From contig JALHOZ010000027.1 of NCBI GenBank assembly GCA_022842725.1, forward strand, positions 1 to 59,917: 59,917 bases of DNA. Direction: 5' to 3'. Positions 25,717 through 40,300 of the stretch are shown piece after piece. Below the pieces are notes generated by a model. It did no database searches, was not told the DNA's origin, and was given only the letters and a program-made list of their open reading frames with translations. Position 1 is the first letter of the stretch. Each line of letters opens with the position of its first letter. The position numbers and the translations under genes are program-made. The stretch comes from Saprospiraceae bacterium (GTDB lineage Bacteria; Bacteroidota; Bacteroidia; Chitinophagales; Saprospiraceae).

Positions 25717-27123
25717 TTGAAAAATAATTTGTCTAAATTTTCGAAATTTGTTTCTACTTTATTGCCGTTGGAAGGTGATTTTTTGTGGAATGCCCATCGA
25801 TTTGAAGATGAAGAAAAAATTTCTATACTGGAAAAAATCGTTTGTTCAGTAAAATCCTCAGATCAGTCTGCAGATTTTGATGAAAACATTGACAAACGAA
25901 AATACAGTTATGTCAAAGGCTGGAGCGAACAGATTCTTGCCGGACTAGATGTCGATAAAATCCTTGAAAAGTTATTGACCTGGGAAAAACTGATTATGAC
26001 CGACAGCTTGTCATTGGGAGATGAAAAAGAGCTTTTGAAATTTATACAGAAAACAGATTCTTCTGACTTTAATTTCATCAAAGTGTATGACATAGCCAGA
26101 TCTTACCGGCATTATCTGCAGATCAGACTCAGGCACAAGGACTATCAAAGTATTCATGTCTTTTTGTCAAAAAACAGGACTGATTATGAATTTTCAAAAT
26201 TGGTAAATGACAAATTACATGAAACGACCCATGACATTATCATGGGGTATAATCAGGTCGTAAAGGTAACGTATACTGATTCTTTTCCATGGTTGACATC
26301 CTTATTGTATAATGATAATCTCGATGGTTACAACAGGTTGTTGGCCTGGATACGAATCGTTTTTATAGCGCATAATACAAGGAGTTACGAGAGATTGAAT
26401 GAAATGTTTCCCTATGTGGAGGGGTTAGTGACATCCGGTAAGTTGTATTCCAGAAGGATAGTCACCAACTTTTACAGCCAGTATGTATTGTTTTATGCAT
26501 CGATGCATGATTTTGAAAAAGCGGCTTACTTCGGATATTTGTCTATTAAAGAAAAAAACAATGATTATTTATATTATGTGAATACATTGGCTGCGGTTTT
26601 GCTTCGTGGTGGTAAAGCTGAAAAAGCTCTGATTTTGTTGAAAGAATCATCGACAACTGCCAAAACGGCCATCAATTATCACAACAAACTGAGGCATATG
26701 GCGTATACATTGTTTGCGCTGATCGATCTGGGTATGGCACAACAAGCTGAAAATTCAGGGTTTGTGTTTCTTATGGCTTATAAAAAGGAGATTTTTGAGC
26801 ATAGATGGCATGTGTTTTTTCATGCATATCTCAAAGCCATGATTGTAAATGGGAATTACAGAGGTTTGCTGAAAACTATCCAACAGTACAAATTGCTGGA
26901 AAGGGATGATTCTGATAAAGAAAATCTGCATTATTCCCCTTTGATTCCGTGGATGTTTGCTCTTTCTTTACATAAAACAGGCGAGTTGTCATTGGAACAG
27001 GTGAAAGATCGTTTTGAAACACTGAAACTCAAAGGACAATTGATACACCATAGTCTTCATATCTCAGATATGGAAGACATCGCAAGAATTGTTTTAGGTA
27101 AAAATTTTGAGAAGTTAAAATAA
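25717..27123 (+). CDS. Helical (TPR-like) cytoplasmic protein of unknown function
   Basis: A 468-aa protein with no signal peptide or membrane segment, beginning with TTG at 25717, 8 bp after the reductase stop; no ATG start fits better. The sequence is almost all amphipathic helix. Between ~250 and 390 it has a TPR-like spacing of small and aromatic residues (FEKAAYFGYLSI, AEKALILLKESS, MAQQAENSGFVFL). I do not recognise the family. It is probably cotranscribed with the reductase. It converges on the AlkD-like gene with a 6-bp gap. Confidence 0.75.
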   Translation: MKNNLSKFSKFVSTLLPLEGDFLWNAHRFEDEEKISILEKIVCSVKSSDQSADFDENIDKRKYSYVKGWSEQILAGLDVDKILEKLLTWEKLIMTDSLSLGDEKELLKFIQKTDSSDFNFIKVYDIARSYRHYLQIRLRHKDYQSIHVFLSKNRTDYEFSKLVNDKLHETTHDIIMGYNQVVKVTYTDSFPWLTSLLYNDNLDGYNRLLAWIRIVFIAHNTRSYERLNEMFPYVEGLVTSGKLYSRRIVTNFYSQYVLFYASMHDFEKAAYFGYLSIKEKNNDYLYYVNTLAAVLLRGGKAEKALILLKESSTTAKTAINYHNKLRHMAYTLFALIDLGMAQQAENSGFVFLMAYKKEIFEHRWHVFFHAYLKAMIVNGNYRGLLKTIQQYKLLERDDSDKENLHYSPLIPWMFALSLHKTGELSLEQVKDRFETLKLKGQLIHHSLHISDMEDIARIVLGKNFEKLK

Positions 27124-27129
27124 GTCTGA

Positions 27130-27795
27130 TTACAAATGTTTCAGAGCTTCTCTTTTGGTAAGATTTGAGAGTTCAGGTTGTGTTTCTACAAAATGAATCA
27201 CAGCAGAAGGATTGGTTTTTGCATATTCCCTCAATGCCCATCCGGAAGCTTTATTGATAAAAAACTCTTTGCTTCCCAAATGTTGGAGAATGTATTTTTT
27301 TAAGAGGTCGAAATCTGTTTTTTCTTTGTATTTAAGTTGGAAAAGGATAGCGGTACGGTTCAGCCACATATTTTTATCGGTACTCCATTTGTCAATGTGG
27401 TTTTTTATGAGCGAAGGTTGAAGAAGTACCAAATGGCCAATAATGTGCGCTGCCAGAAAATCAACAGTATCCCACCAGGATTTTTGTATAATCAGCGAAT
27501 GAACCCATTCAATATCAGATGGCAGAAGTTGTTTTTTATATTTTTTGAGATAGTCCATTGCCAGATATTGGTACTCTCTTTCATTTTCAAGCCACAATGC
27601 GGAGATCATATCTCTGTCCAAAGAATTGATTTGAAGTTTTGACGTGATTTCTTTACTTATTTCGACTCTTTCCGGAGAAGAAATGCCCAAAAAAGGGAAA
27701 AGATGTTTCATATAAGCTTCCATACCAACAGATTTCTGAGGATTCTGATGGGTATTAAGTAGAGCTTTTATATGAAAAATATTTTGGGATGTCAT
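27130..27795 (-). CDS. AlkD-like DNA alkylation repair protein (HEAT-repeat glycosylase)
   Basis: A 221-aa all-helical protein of the AlkC/AlkD family. The signatures are SWWDTVDFLA (Trp and Asp of the AlkD catalytic face), WLNRTAILFQL and FINKASGWALREYAKTNP. AlkD excises N3- and N7-alkyl purines, holding the DNA without flipping the base. The C-terminal helix is also present. I chose ATG 27795 (MTSQN) over 27876 because the longer form adds a hydrophobic stretch foreign to the family, and because the TAnnTTTG promoter lies at 27812-27819, inside that extension. Confidence 0.9.
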   Translation of the reverse strand: MTSQNIFHIKALLNTHQNPQKSVGMEAYMKHLFPFLGISSPERVEISKEITSKLQINSLDRDMISALWLENEREYQYLAMDYLKKYKKQLLPSDIEWVHSLIIQKSWWDTVDFLAAHIIGHLVLLQPSLIKNHIDKWSTDKNMWLNRTAILFQLKYKEKTDFDLLKKYILQHLGSKEFFINKASGWALREYAKTNPSAVIHFVETQPELSNLTKREALKHL

Positions 27796-27811
27796 ATTTT
27801 TTAATTCAATC

Positions 27812-27819
27812 CAAAGGTA
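27812..27819 (-). promoter_or_regulatory. Candidate promoter (-7 TACCTTTG) for the AlkD-like gene
   Basis: The minus strand reads TACCTTTG 17 bp before the ATG at 27795, with a TTG at 27836-27838 some 16 bp further upstream. The expected start gives a leader of about 10 nt. Confidence 0.4.
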
Positions 27820-27876
27820 TAGTTTTTTAAAAAAACAAAGGATATAAATATTTAAAAAAACACTTTTTTGTTTCAT

Positions 27877-28325
27877 GAAAATCGAAGTATCAGGAGATGA
27901 ATTATTTATTACTTACATATTGTATATGTTTATAATAAAATATGTATAATGCAGATAATGAATTATATATATAATATATTAAAAAAATGTTTAATTTATA
28001 GTACTTTGATATTGAAAAAAAATATTACTTTCGTGATTCAAAAGTGTTTTCCGCCTGAGTTTTTATTTTTTTTTAATTTGTAATGGATAGGGGTATCAAC
28101 GTTATTTATTGTCATTGCTATACATGGTAAGACATGAATTTTTTCATATCCATCAATTAACTACGACAAAAAAACCCGAAATTATTTTTTGTCGTTTATT
28201 CCGGATTTCGGAAAGTAACATTGATGTTTGAAAAAATGACCTATATTAAACCGTATGATACATATTTTTTAACCCGTTAATCCAGAAGCAACATGAACGT
28301 ATAATCACCCTTACCCGATAATCAT
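27877..28325. other. AT-rich intergenic region upstream of the giant adhesin gene
   Basis: About 450 bp with no coding ORF. It is strongly AT-rich (runs of TATATA and poly-A/T near 27900-28080) and should hold the adhesin promoter. I find no exact TAnnTTTG on the plus strand; TACTTTCG near 28025 is the nearest. No convincing hairpin was found. Confidence 0.45.
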
Positions 28326-31300
28326 ATGCAACATAACCCATGTTCAGCATACTACCCGCCTGTATTGTATATAGGTCTTTTTTTCTGGCTTACCTTATTT
28401 CCACATAAGGTTGGCTCTACGCCTTTTGAAACTGCTAACATTAAAACCACCTCTGTATTACTTCCCCCTGCAAATTTAACACAAACTTATACCATTCCCG
28501 GCTCCTATACCTTTACCGTTCCGGAAGGGGTCACCAGTATCACCGTTCAGACATGGGGTGGCGGTGGACGGGGAGGATCGAGAACCACCAGTACTGATGG
28601 AACAGGTGGTGGTGGTGGTGGTGCTTTTTCCCAACATACTTTTTCAGTCATACCTGGCAATAGTTATGTTGTCTTTGTAGGATCAGGAAGTGCCAGTAAT
28701 ACCGCTCCCGGTGAAGACTCATGGGTTTCTTTAACGAATGTTTCAGGAGCCAGTGTTTTGGCTAAAGGTGGTAACTCGGTTGCATCCAACAGTAACACAG
28801 GTGCTACGGGTGGTAGCGCTGCTTCCGGTATAGGAAGTATAAAATATTCAGGGGGAAATGGTGCCAACAGAGTAAGTTCGACTTCATCAGGTGGCGGAGG
28901 ATCATCGGCGGGTACAGGTGCCAATGGAAATAACGCTTCGGGAACAACAGCAGGTTCTGCACCAAGTGGTGGTGGAAGTGGTGGTGCAGGAAGAACGTCC
29001 GTAGGAAGTGGTAATGCAGGTTTGTTTCCAGGAGGAGGAGGTGGAGGTGCTGTCAGAGGATCTACCGGTAGTCCAAGTGGCGGTACCGGAGGTCATGGTC
29101 GTGTCATCATATCTTATTCCTATAATGTTGATGCAGGTCCTGATCAATCTCAATGTAATAATTCATTGTTTTTTGTTAATACCGCAACACCTCCGACTGG
29201 TTATACATCAACCTGGTCTGTAGTATCCGGCACCGGATTTATTTATGACAATTCAAGATTGAAGACGAGTATTATTGTTCCTGCGGGATTTTCTGCCACA
29301 GTAAGACTTACAATGACAAACGGAACAGTGACCGCTACAGATGATTTGGTTTTAACCAATACAACATCTTGTACGCCGACTTGTACAGATCCTCTAAATG
29401 AAAACGGCAATCTTGAATTATCAGGAACGATTACATCATATAACCTGAGTTTTCAGGGTACACCGGCAGCTATCATTTATCAAAATACCAATCCAATCGG
29501 ATTGAGTGAGGCTTATGGTAGTGCCACACCTAATACAACATCTTTTACCGGCGCTTACCATCTCAATAAAACAGGCAGTAACGGCAATCCCAGAAGCGGT
29601 TCAAAGTTTGTCTATATGGCAGGTAACGGGTTTTGTTTGTCTGCCCTGAAAACAGGTGCAACATTACATTGCGGCAGAACCTACAGAGTTTCAGTTTGGA
29701 TAGCAGCTTTTACCAACGGCTCAACACAAGGTAATTCTCCCTTTTTTCTTGAATTTTTCGGTGGCGGAAATAATATGCCGGGAATCAGTATTGCCCATCA
29801 GGCGATAGCTCCTGCCAGTACATCCTGGAATAATCTGAATTGGCAACGGTATTCTTTCGATTTTACGGTACCGTCACAAGGATATCAATGGGGTGACTTT
29901 GTTTTTACTACATTAAGCAATACCAATGGTATAGTAATAGATGATATGTGTATTGAAGAAGTATTCAGTGGGGCCAAGGCAATTGCTGGTCCGGATATCT
30001 TTGGATGCACCAGCACCATGAGTCTTTCTGGCAATACTCCGGCATCCGGTTTTTCAGGGTCATGGAGTGTGCTTTCGGGTACAGCTTCTATTGCTAGTCC
30101 CACGTCTCCAACATCTAATGTAACCATAACATCAGGAAATGCTGCCAAGCTAAGATGGACAGTTTCTTCGACATCCGGAGCTTCAACCATTATGGCTCTG
30201 GACCCTAAAAGAGAAGGTGGTTTTGAAAATTGCTGTTCTGCTTCCGATAATGGTTGGACAACTGTAAATCATACCACCAATCAATGGCATGTCGGAACGG
30301 CCTCAGGTCCGACTTCGGGTAACAGAGCAGCATACATTTCCAATAACTCAGGAACATCTCATGCTTACACCATGACTACGGCGCAAACTTCACATTTATA
30401 CAGAGATTTAGTCATTGCTCCCGGAGCATCCAATATCCAGTTGACTTTTAAATGGAAGGGACAGGGAGAAAGCGGACAGGATCGTTTGCTGGTTTACACT
30501 GCTCCGACTAATATAACTCCTTCGGCCGGAACACCAGCCTCAAGTTCTACTTCATTATCGGGAGCAACTTTGGTAAGTGCAACCAATCTCCATTTATCTG
30601 CAAATTATCAAACGGTTAATATTACTTTACCAAATTCACTTGCAGGAACAACCTTCAGGTTGATTTTTACCTGGCAAAATAATGCATCTTTAGGTGTAAA
30701 CCCGCCTGTTTCATTAGATGAAGTGGGCGTTTATTATGATCTCGCAGCATGTTCAAGTTTGGATGAAGTCAATATTGGTTTTGCTCCGGCAAGTAGTTTG
30801 ACTGTAAATAATGCGTCCGTCTGTCCGGGTGAAAGCACTGTTCTGACAGCGACAGGGTGTTCAGGCGGAAGCCTTTTATGGAGTACAGGTTCAACACAAC
30901 CTTCCATTACAGTCAATCCAACTTCTACGACTTCCTATTCGGTAACCTGCACACCTGCGGCTTCAACAAATATCTTGCAAAATCCCGGACTTGAGTCAGC
31001 TACCAATATGCAAAACTGGGACAATTGGGGGAATGCCTCTGTTACTACGAATGCTGCTGATGTATTTCAGGGGTCAAAAGCTCTTATGGTCAATACTATC
31101 GGACAATCATGGGGAGCAGCAGCACAAGGTTTTTCAGTGACAGCCGGAAGAAGGTATAAAGTTCGTGTTTATGCCAAGACGACCAATACCAATGTGCTAC
31201 CGGTTATCAGATATGAATTTTATGGTGGCAGTACCTTTCTGGAAAACCAAAACGGAGCTTTGGTAACCTCGAATAATTATCAATTGTATGAATTTGAAGC

Positions 31301-34300
31301 GGTTTCTCCGCCTAATGCAACCTGGATGACTGTAATCGCAGAAACAGGTCAGGGAGGGCAATTTTTTCTGGACAACTGGGAAGTAGTCAGTACTTCAACC
31401 TGTAATGCTGTGCAGACGGCTACGGTTACTGTGTTGCCAAGTCAGAATATTACTCTTTCCAATATTAATGTTGGAAATTGTATTAATCACCCCTTGCAGG
31501 ATGTAGCCCAGGTAACCGTTCAGGTAGCATGGAATGCAGCGCCTTCCAATGATTATCTGGGAGTAACCATCAACAACAAGACGGAATACATACACGTGGG
31601 AGGTGGCGCTACATCACCTCAGACCCTTACGTTTTTTGTTCCGGCCAATGGTGCAACCAATATACCCATTACAGCACGTTGGTTTTTTAATCCGAATTTC
31701 GGGTGTCCGAATAGTACTACATTTAATGCACCGATTGCTTGTTCAAACAATATGCTTTCCTGTGATATCCTGTACCTATGCGGATTGGACAAACCGGCAG
31801 ACGGTGATGCTTTTGATCACGGATTGATTGAATATATCATGGCAAATAATTCGGGTAATCTCCTTCCTGCCCTTGTCAAAGACAATGGCACCAGTAATGA
31901 TTTTTACGATCCGAACAACCCAAATACTGCCATTACGGTGAATTTGGATGACTATGACCTGGTTATTATTTCTCCGACCACACAAGGATATGTATCTGCA
32001 AGATTGAGGGATATGTTGCTGCCATTCAGAGGAAGTATCCTGAATATGAACTATTTATTGCAACAAGGACTTGAAATGACAAATGGAGAAGGGTATTTTG
32101 CCTGGGGAAATTCAGCATTTACAAATGCTACACAATCCATTTCCATATATAATTATGATAATATCAACCCAAGTTTTGCATTGGTTAAAACAGGAGGTAC
32201 AACCAAATCTCAGGCTACCAGATCTCTTTGGTTTAATGCCGGAGATGCCAACGGACTGACCAATGCCATGTCTTACAATTATAGAGCACATTCTATTCCG
32301 GGTGTTTCTACAACTCATGGCTTCAGACAATATCTCGGATTACACATGAATGGTTTATATGCAAATTCCCAGAACGGGGGTTCAATTCCTGCACCTGTTT
32401 CCAGTTATTTTCACCCGGCCAAACATCTTACCCCGGAGATGAAAATCATCCTTGATCAGACGTTAAGAAATTCAGGTATTTGCCAAACAGAAATTTGTAC
32501 CAATTCCACTGATGATGATGCAGACAATCTGACCGATTGTAATGATCCGGATTGCTGGAAAATCAATAACAGAGAATTTGACAATGGCAATACAGGTTGG
32601 GACTTATTTAATCAAAATGGTTCAGCTTCGACAAGAACCATAGATAATACCTCTCTACTCTCAGGAAAAAATTCAGCAAGAATCAACATATCAACGGCTA
32701 CAGGAACCAATTGGCATATTCAGTTTCTTCAATCAAATATATTGCTTGAAGCAGGTAAATCCTATCAGGTATCCTTTATGGCAAGAGCTTCCGCCAACAG
32801 AGTAGTCACCGTTTTTACAGATTTAGGTGTAAGTCCTTTTAATACTTATTTCAGTCAGAATGTTAACCTTACCACTGCCTCTCAAACCTTTACATTTACC
32901 TACACCCAAAATGCTACAACTTCTTTAGGAAGAGTTGGATTCAATCTGGGTCAATCCAATCAAACTGTATGGATTGATAATGTAGTGTTCAGAGAAATAT
33001 GTCTTATTCCTGAAATTTGTGACAATGGAATCGACGACAATGGAAACGGACTTTCGGATTGCAGCGACCCGAATTGTCCATGCTGCAATACTTTAACATC
33101 AGGTGGCATTGTCTCGGGAAATCAGATTAATTGTCAAAACTATAACCCTGGTTTAATAAGCAGCACTTCGCCGGCATCCGGAAGTGCAGGTACTATTGTA
33201 TATCAATGGGAATATAGCAATGATGAAATAAATTGGGTGGAAATCCCCGGCGCAACAAGCCTGACCTTTGATCCCGGAATGATATACCAAACCACTTATT
33301 ACAGAAGAAAAGCAAGACTGAATACCTGTAATCTTTGGGGTGTATTCAGCAATACTGTGGTAAAACAAAATCTTGGTTTTGACAATTTTCAGATTCTGAC
33401 ACTTAACAACACAACCTTTAACGGAGGAACTCATGTTCATGCACCCATGGCTGTAGGTGGAAATTTGATTATAAATACCGGTGGTACTGTTGCTGAAGTA
33501 AACAATGACAATACGGGTACCTATATTTTTCCAGGTGATGGAAGCATTTCTACAGGTATAATGGTCAGAGGAGGAATTAATTTTACTTCAGGATCAGTAC
33601 GATTATTATCTAACAGATATATGCATATTGGAAACAGCACCAATCTTGAATCCGGAGACAATGGAACTAATAGTGCGACAAGAGTTTATCCTGCTGGTAC
33701 TAATTACAACCATACCCTCAGAATTGAAGGAACAATAGATCAGACTCCTGCTCCTGCGGTTTTTCAAAATGTTGCTTACGACTTTGAAGCTTTGTTTGAT
33801 TTATATCACAACAGTAGTATAGATTTGGGAGCCAGAACCAATAATGTTCAGTTATTCAATACGTCCAATGTTGCCATTACCAATAACAATGTAACTTTCG
33901 GACAGGCTGTCAGAATTAATACTTTAAATACAGGGTATAATTACCTGAATCTTACAACGACTTCCTTAAATAACATTACTGAAATGAATTTTAACGGAAG
34001 TGGCGTTCCTTCTTCAACTAAAATTCTGGTTATCAACGTTTTGGTTAATTCTAACTTTACCTGGAACAATTCCAATATGCCGGGTTTGTCAGCTCCAACC
34101 ACTGCACCTTTCATGATCTGGAATTTTTACGGACCCACAACCAATACGGTTACCATCAACAATAGTTCTTTGATATTCGGAACCATTTTTGCGCCGAATC
34201 AAAACGTTTTAAAAGTAGGTCAGAATGACATTGAAGGATCCGTAATTGCCAAATCATTTACTGTCGGAAACGGACAGCTACACGATTTTATGTTTGCCAA

Positions 34301-37300
34301 TTTTTGTGATATTCTGGACTGTGTTGAAAGTGTTGATGTAAGTATTACCGGACCTGCTGATATTTGTTCAGGAGCAACCGGAACCCTGACTGCAAGCGGT
34401 GGTCAAAGTTATTTATGGAATACCGGCGCCACATCAGCTACTATAAATATCACAACTTCAGGCACATACACTGTTACAGTGACGAGTGATGTCGGATGTA
34501 CGGGTACTGCCAGTCGGGTGGTTAATGTATTAAGCAATCCAACAGCACCAATAGTCGGAACGATAACGCAACCAACCTGTACTGTTAATACAGGAAGTGT
34601 GATACTCAATGGATTGCCATCAACCGGAACCTGGACCTTAACCAGAACTCCGGGAGGAACAACCTATACAGGTACTGGTACAAGCTTTACGGTAACCAGT
34701 CTTCCCGCATCAACTATGTACACTTTTACAGTAACAAACCTGAATAATTGTGTTTCCCCATCTTCTGCAAATGTTACCATTAACGCCCCGATTTTACCGC
34801 CGGTAATTGGTGGCGCCACATCCGGATGCACCGGTCTGACCGTAAATATTACACCAAATTCATTGGGGTCGTGGGCCAGCAGCAATATTGGTATAGCTAC
34901 TATAACCAATACCGGTGTTGTTACCGGTGTTTCAGCAGGAAGTGTGACTTTGACATATACAAGGACATCAGATGGTTGTGTAAACAGTACACCATTCACT
35001 GTTCATGCTACTCCTGCCGCTCCTGTAATTGGAACGATTACACAACCCACATGTACAACTACAACAGGAAGTGTAGCATTAAGCGGACTACCGGCTACAG
35101 GTTCATGGACAATCACCAGAAATCCCGGAGGTACAACGTATACGGGTTCAGGCACAACTTTTAATGTAACCGGACTTCCGTCAAACACAACCTATACCTT
35201 TACTATTACTAATTCAGTTAATTGTACATCGGTTTCATCATCAAATGTAGTAATAAATGCTGTTCCTGCCAATCCTGTATTAGGAGGTGCCAATTCTGTT
35301 TGTATAGGAACAACAGCCAATGTAACACCAAATACCTTAGGATCGTGGTCCAGCAGTAATACTGGTATAGCTACTATAACCAATGCCGGTGTTGTTACCG
35401 GTGTTTCGGCAGGAAGTGTAACATTGACTTATACAAGAACTGCTGATGGTTGTTCAAATAATATACCCTTTACAGTACATTCAAATCCAACGGCACCGGT
35501 CACAGGAACTGTCACCCAGCCAACGTGCACAGTCCCTACCGGAAGTGTGGTATTGAGTGGTCTTCCTGCCACAGGCAGTTGGACCATCACCAGAACACCC
35601 GGAGCCATAACATACACCGGATCAGGAACTTCCTTCGCAGTAACAGGTCTGCCAGCCAATACAACCTACACTTTTACTGTGACCAACAGTAATTTGTGTA
35701 CTTCTTCAGCTTCAGCGAATGTGGTCGTCAATGCGATTCCGGCAAATCCTGTCATCGGAGGTTCTTCATCACTTTGTGTTGGTTCGACAGCTAATGTTAC
35801 CCCTTCTACAAGTGGTAGTTGGTCAAGCAGTAACAATGCTATTGCTACCGTAACCAATGCAGGTGTTGTCACCGGTGTATCAGCAGGTTCGGTAACATTA
35901 ACCTACACAAGAACATCTGATGGATGTAGCAATACAAGACCTTTTACGGTTCATGCCAATCCAACTGCTCCATTGGTAGGTACTATAACTCAGCCTACCT
36001 GTATTTTGACAACCGGAAGTGTCGTTTTAAACGGTCTGCCTTCTGCAGGTTCCTGGACTATTGTCCGAACTCCGGGAGGAAATACTTATACAGGTTCAGG
36101 AACATCATTTACAGTGACCGACCTTCCTGTTAATACAACGTATACATTTACAGTGACTAATGTAAATATCTGTACCTCTCCTGCTTCAACAAATGTGGTC
36201 ATTAATCCTATTCCTTCAAATCCGGTGATCGGTGGCCCAACATCTGTATGTGTTGGTGTAACGACCAATATTACTCCGGGAACATCCGGAACCTGGGTGA
36301 GCAGCAATACTGCCATTGCTACTGTAACCAATGCAGGTCTTGTCACAGGAATAGCAGCAGGGTCAGTGACGTTATCTTATACGAGAACAGCAGATGGCTG
36401 TTCTGCTTCCATTCCATTTAATGTCCATGCCAACCCTTCAGCTCCCGTAATTGGTTCCATAACCCAACCTTCCTGTATTTTGACAACAGGCAGTGTTTTC
36501 TTAAATGGCTTGCCATCTTCAGGTTCATGGACCATTACCCGAACTCCGGGAGGAATTACATATACAGGTTCAGGAACTTCCTATACAGTGACAGGTCTCC
36601 CTGCCAATACAACCTATACTTTTACGGTAACCAACAGTAATTCATGTACTTCACCTTCTTCAGCAAATGTTGTTATCAATCCGATTCCTACAAACCCGGT
36701 CATCGGTGGTACAACATCTGTTTGTGTCGGTTTGACAACAAATGTTACTCCAAGCACATCGGGAACATGGATAAGTAGTAATACATCAATTGCAACGATT
36801 ACAAACGCCGGAACAGTTTCAGCTATTGCTGCGGGTTCGGTGACATTGACCTATACAAGAACAGCAGATGGATGTTCTAATGCGACTCCTTTTACTGTCC
36901 ATTCAAATCCGACACCACCAGTTGTTGGTACCATTTCACAACCAACGTGTACTACCCCTACAGGAAGTGTGGTATTAAACGGTTTGCCATCTTCCGGTAG
37001 CTGGACCATCACCAGAAGCCCGGGAGGGACAACATACACGGGTACAGGCACAAGTTTTACTGTAACAGGACTTCCGGCAAATGCAGGCTATACTTTTACG
37101 GTGACAAACAGCAATACATGTGCTTCGATTGCTTCTTCAAATGTTGCCGTTAACGCAATACCGGGTAATCCGGTTTTAGGTGGGGCCGCAGTTGTTTGTG
37201 TTGGTTCTACAGCTAATGTAACCCCTGCCACGGGCGGCACATGGGCAAGCAGCAACAATGCAGTAGCTACAATATCCAATGCAGGATTGGTCACAGGCGT

Positions 37301-40300
37301 AACTTCAGGAAGTGTGACTTTGACGTATACCAGGACCATCGACGGATGTAGCAATAGTACAAATTTTGTGGTTAATGCTTTGCCGGTAGCCAATATCTCC
37401 GGTGATAACTATATATGTACGGGGCTAAGTACGACATTGACTGCATCCGGTGGCACAACTTATTTATGGCAATCAGGCCAAACCGCTCCAACAATTTCTG
37501 TGAGTCCTGTGTCAGCAACTACGTATGTGGTTTCAGTAACAGATACAAACGGATGTACAAATACAACAAATTATCTTGTCCAACTTTATCCGGTTTTTAC
37601 CGTCAATGCCACTTCACCAACCCAAAATATCTGTGCCGGTCAGGATTTGGTATTAAACGCTTCTATGACAAACGGCGTTTTAAGAGAAACATACACCGGA
37701 ATTTCAGGGACATTAGTCAGTAATCTGACATCTCATATTTCATATCCTTCCGCCCCGAATGTCAGAGAAATAAGACCAAATACTATAGGGCCAAATGGTG
37801 TAGGTGAAAATTACGGCACCAGAGTGCGTTATTATTTTACGCCACAGGTTTCAGGTGATCACCAATTTGTCATTTACGGAGATGATGAAACGATACTTTA
37901 TTGGTCCGGTTCAGATGCGACCAGTCCTTTGAGCGTCTTGGCCAATGTTCCCGGTTGGACAAATGAAGGAGAATTAACCAGATTTGCATCTCAAACGAGC
38001 GCACTGGTAAATTTGACAGCAGGCCAACAATATTATTTTGAATTATTGCATAAAGAAGGTGGAGGAGGTGATCACTATGGAATCCTTTATAAATTGGCTG
38101 CAGATCCCGGATTTACTAATATACCTGAAAGTACAATTTCTCCGGTTAAATTATCCTGGACTGGTCCAAACAGTTACACATCAACTAATGTAAACAATGT
38201 CATCTCAAATACGACAACATCCCATGGAGGCACATATACTTTGAATGGAACAGATCTGTTCGGTTGTCAGGTAATATCCAATGTAAATATTACAGTGAAT
38301 GCCAATCCAACAGAACCTGTTGTTGGTACCATCACCCAACCAACCTGTACCACCCCGACAGGAAGTGTGATATTAAGCAGTCTTCCTTCTACGGGAAGCT
38401 GGACAATCACCAGAACACCTGGTGGAATTACTTATACAGGAACAGGCACGAGCTATACAGTGACAGGTCTTCCGGTAAATTCAACTTATACCTTTACTGT
38501 GACCAACAGTAATACGTGTACTTCACCCGCTTCGGCAAATGTAACGATCAATGCAATCCCTTCAAATCCAACTTTAGGAGGAGCTTCAGCTGTATGTGTT
38601 GGTTCGACGGCCAATGTAACCCCTGCCACTGCAGGAACCTGGTCAAGCAGCAATACTTCTGTTGCTACGATTACAAATGTTGGATTGGTCACAGGAGTTG
38701 CCGCAGGATCTGTGACATTAACCTATACAAGAACAAGCGATGGATGCAGTAATACGGTACCCATGACCATTCATAATAATCCAACTGCACCAATAATTGG
38801 TACTATCACTCAGCCAACGTGTGCTACACCATCAGGTTCCGTGATTTTATCCGGTCTTCCATCCTCAGGAAGCTGGACCATCACCAGAAGTCCCGGATCA
38901 AATACTTATTCCGGCACAGGCACAACCTTTACAGTGACAGGTCTTCCCGCAAATACTTCTTACACATTTACAGTTGTAAATGTTAATAATTGTATATCTC
39001 CTTCTTCAGTCAGTGTGGCAATAAATGCTATTCCCGGAGCACCTGTTTTGGGAGGAACATTGGCAATATGTCAGGGAGGAACGACAAATGTAACTCCTTC
39101 TTCAAACGGAACATGGACGAGTAGTAATGCATCCATTGCTTCTGTTACTAATGGAGGAGTTGTCACTGCAAATGCTGAAGGTGCAGTAACACTTACCTAT
39201 ACAAGAACTTCAGATGGTTGCAGCAATACGCTACCATTTACCGTATATGCCAATCCTTCAGCACCTGTTGTAGGTACCATCACCCAACCAACGTGTATTA
39301 CCCCGACAGGAAGTGTTGTTTTAAGCGGACTTCCGGTCTCAGGAAGCTGGACTATCACCAGAACTCCCGGCGGAACGACGTATTCCGGAACAGGAACTTC
39401 CTATACTGTAACCGGTCTCCCGGTCAATACAACTTATACTTTTACGGTCACTAACAGTAATTCTTGTGCTTCACCATCGTCAACAAACGTTGCAATCAAT
39501 GCAATTCCTACAAACCCTGTTACAGGTGGTGCAAGCTCAGTTTGTGTGGGTTCAACTGCAAATGTAACGCCGGCTACAGCCGGCACATGGACAAGCAGCA
39601 ACACTGCCATCGCTACGATAACCAACGGAGGTGTAGCCACAGGTGTATCAGCCGGCTCGGTAACCTTAACCTATATCAGAACAAGCGATGGCTGCAGTAA
39701 TACCCGACCATTTACCGTGAATGCAAATCCAACAGCTCCGGTTGTTGGTGTTGTAACCCAGCCGACATGTACTACCCCAACAGGAAGTGTGGTATTAAGC
39801 GGTCTTCCATCTACAGGAAGCTGGACCATCACCAGAACGCCGGGCGGTACAACTTATTCCGGATCAGGAACATCTTATTCGGTTACAGGTCTTCCTGTAA
39901 ATACAACTTATACTTTTACTGTCACTAATAGTAATACATGTACTTCTCCTTCTTCAACAAATGTGGTTATTAATGCCATTCCGACCAACCCTGTTACAGG
40001 TGGCGCATCATCTGTTTGTGTTGGTTCAACAGCCAATGTTACCCCTGCCACTGCCGGTACATGGACAAGCAGTAACACTGCCTTCGCCACAATAACCAAT
40101 GGAGGTGTAGTTACAGGTGTATCCGCCGGCTCGGTGACCTTAACGTACACGAGAACAAGTGATGGATGCAGCAACACACGTCCATTTACTATACATGCCA
40201 ATCCTACCGCGCCGGTTGTAGGTACTGTTACCCAACCAACATGTACGACTCCGACTGGAAGTGTGGTATTAAGTGGTCTTCCATCTACAGGTAGCTGGAC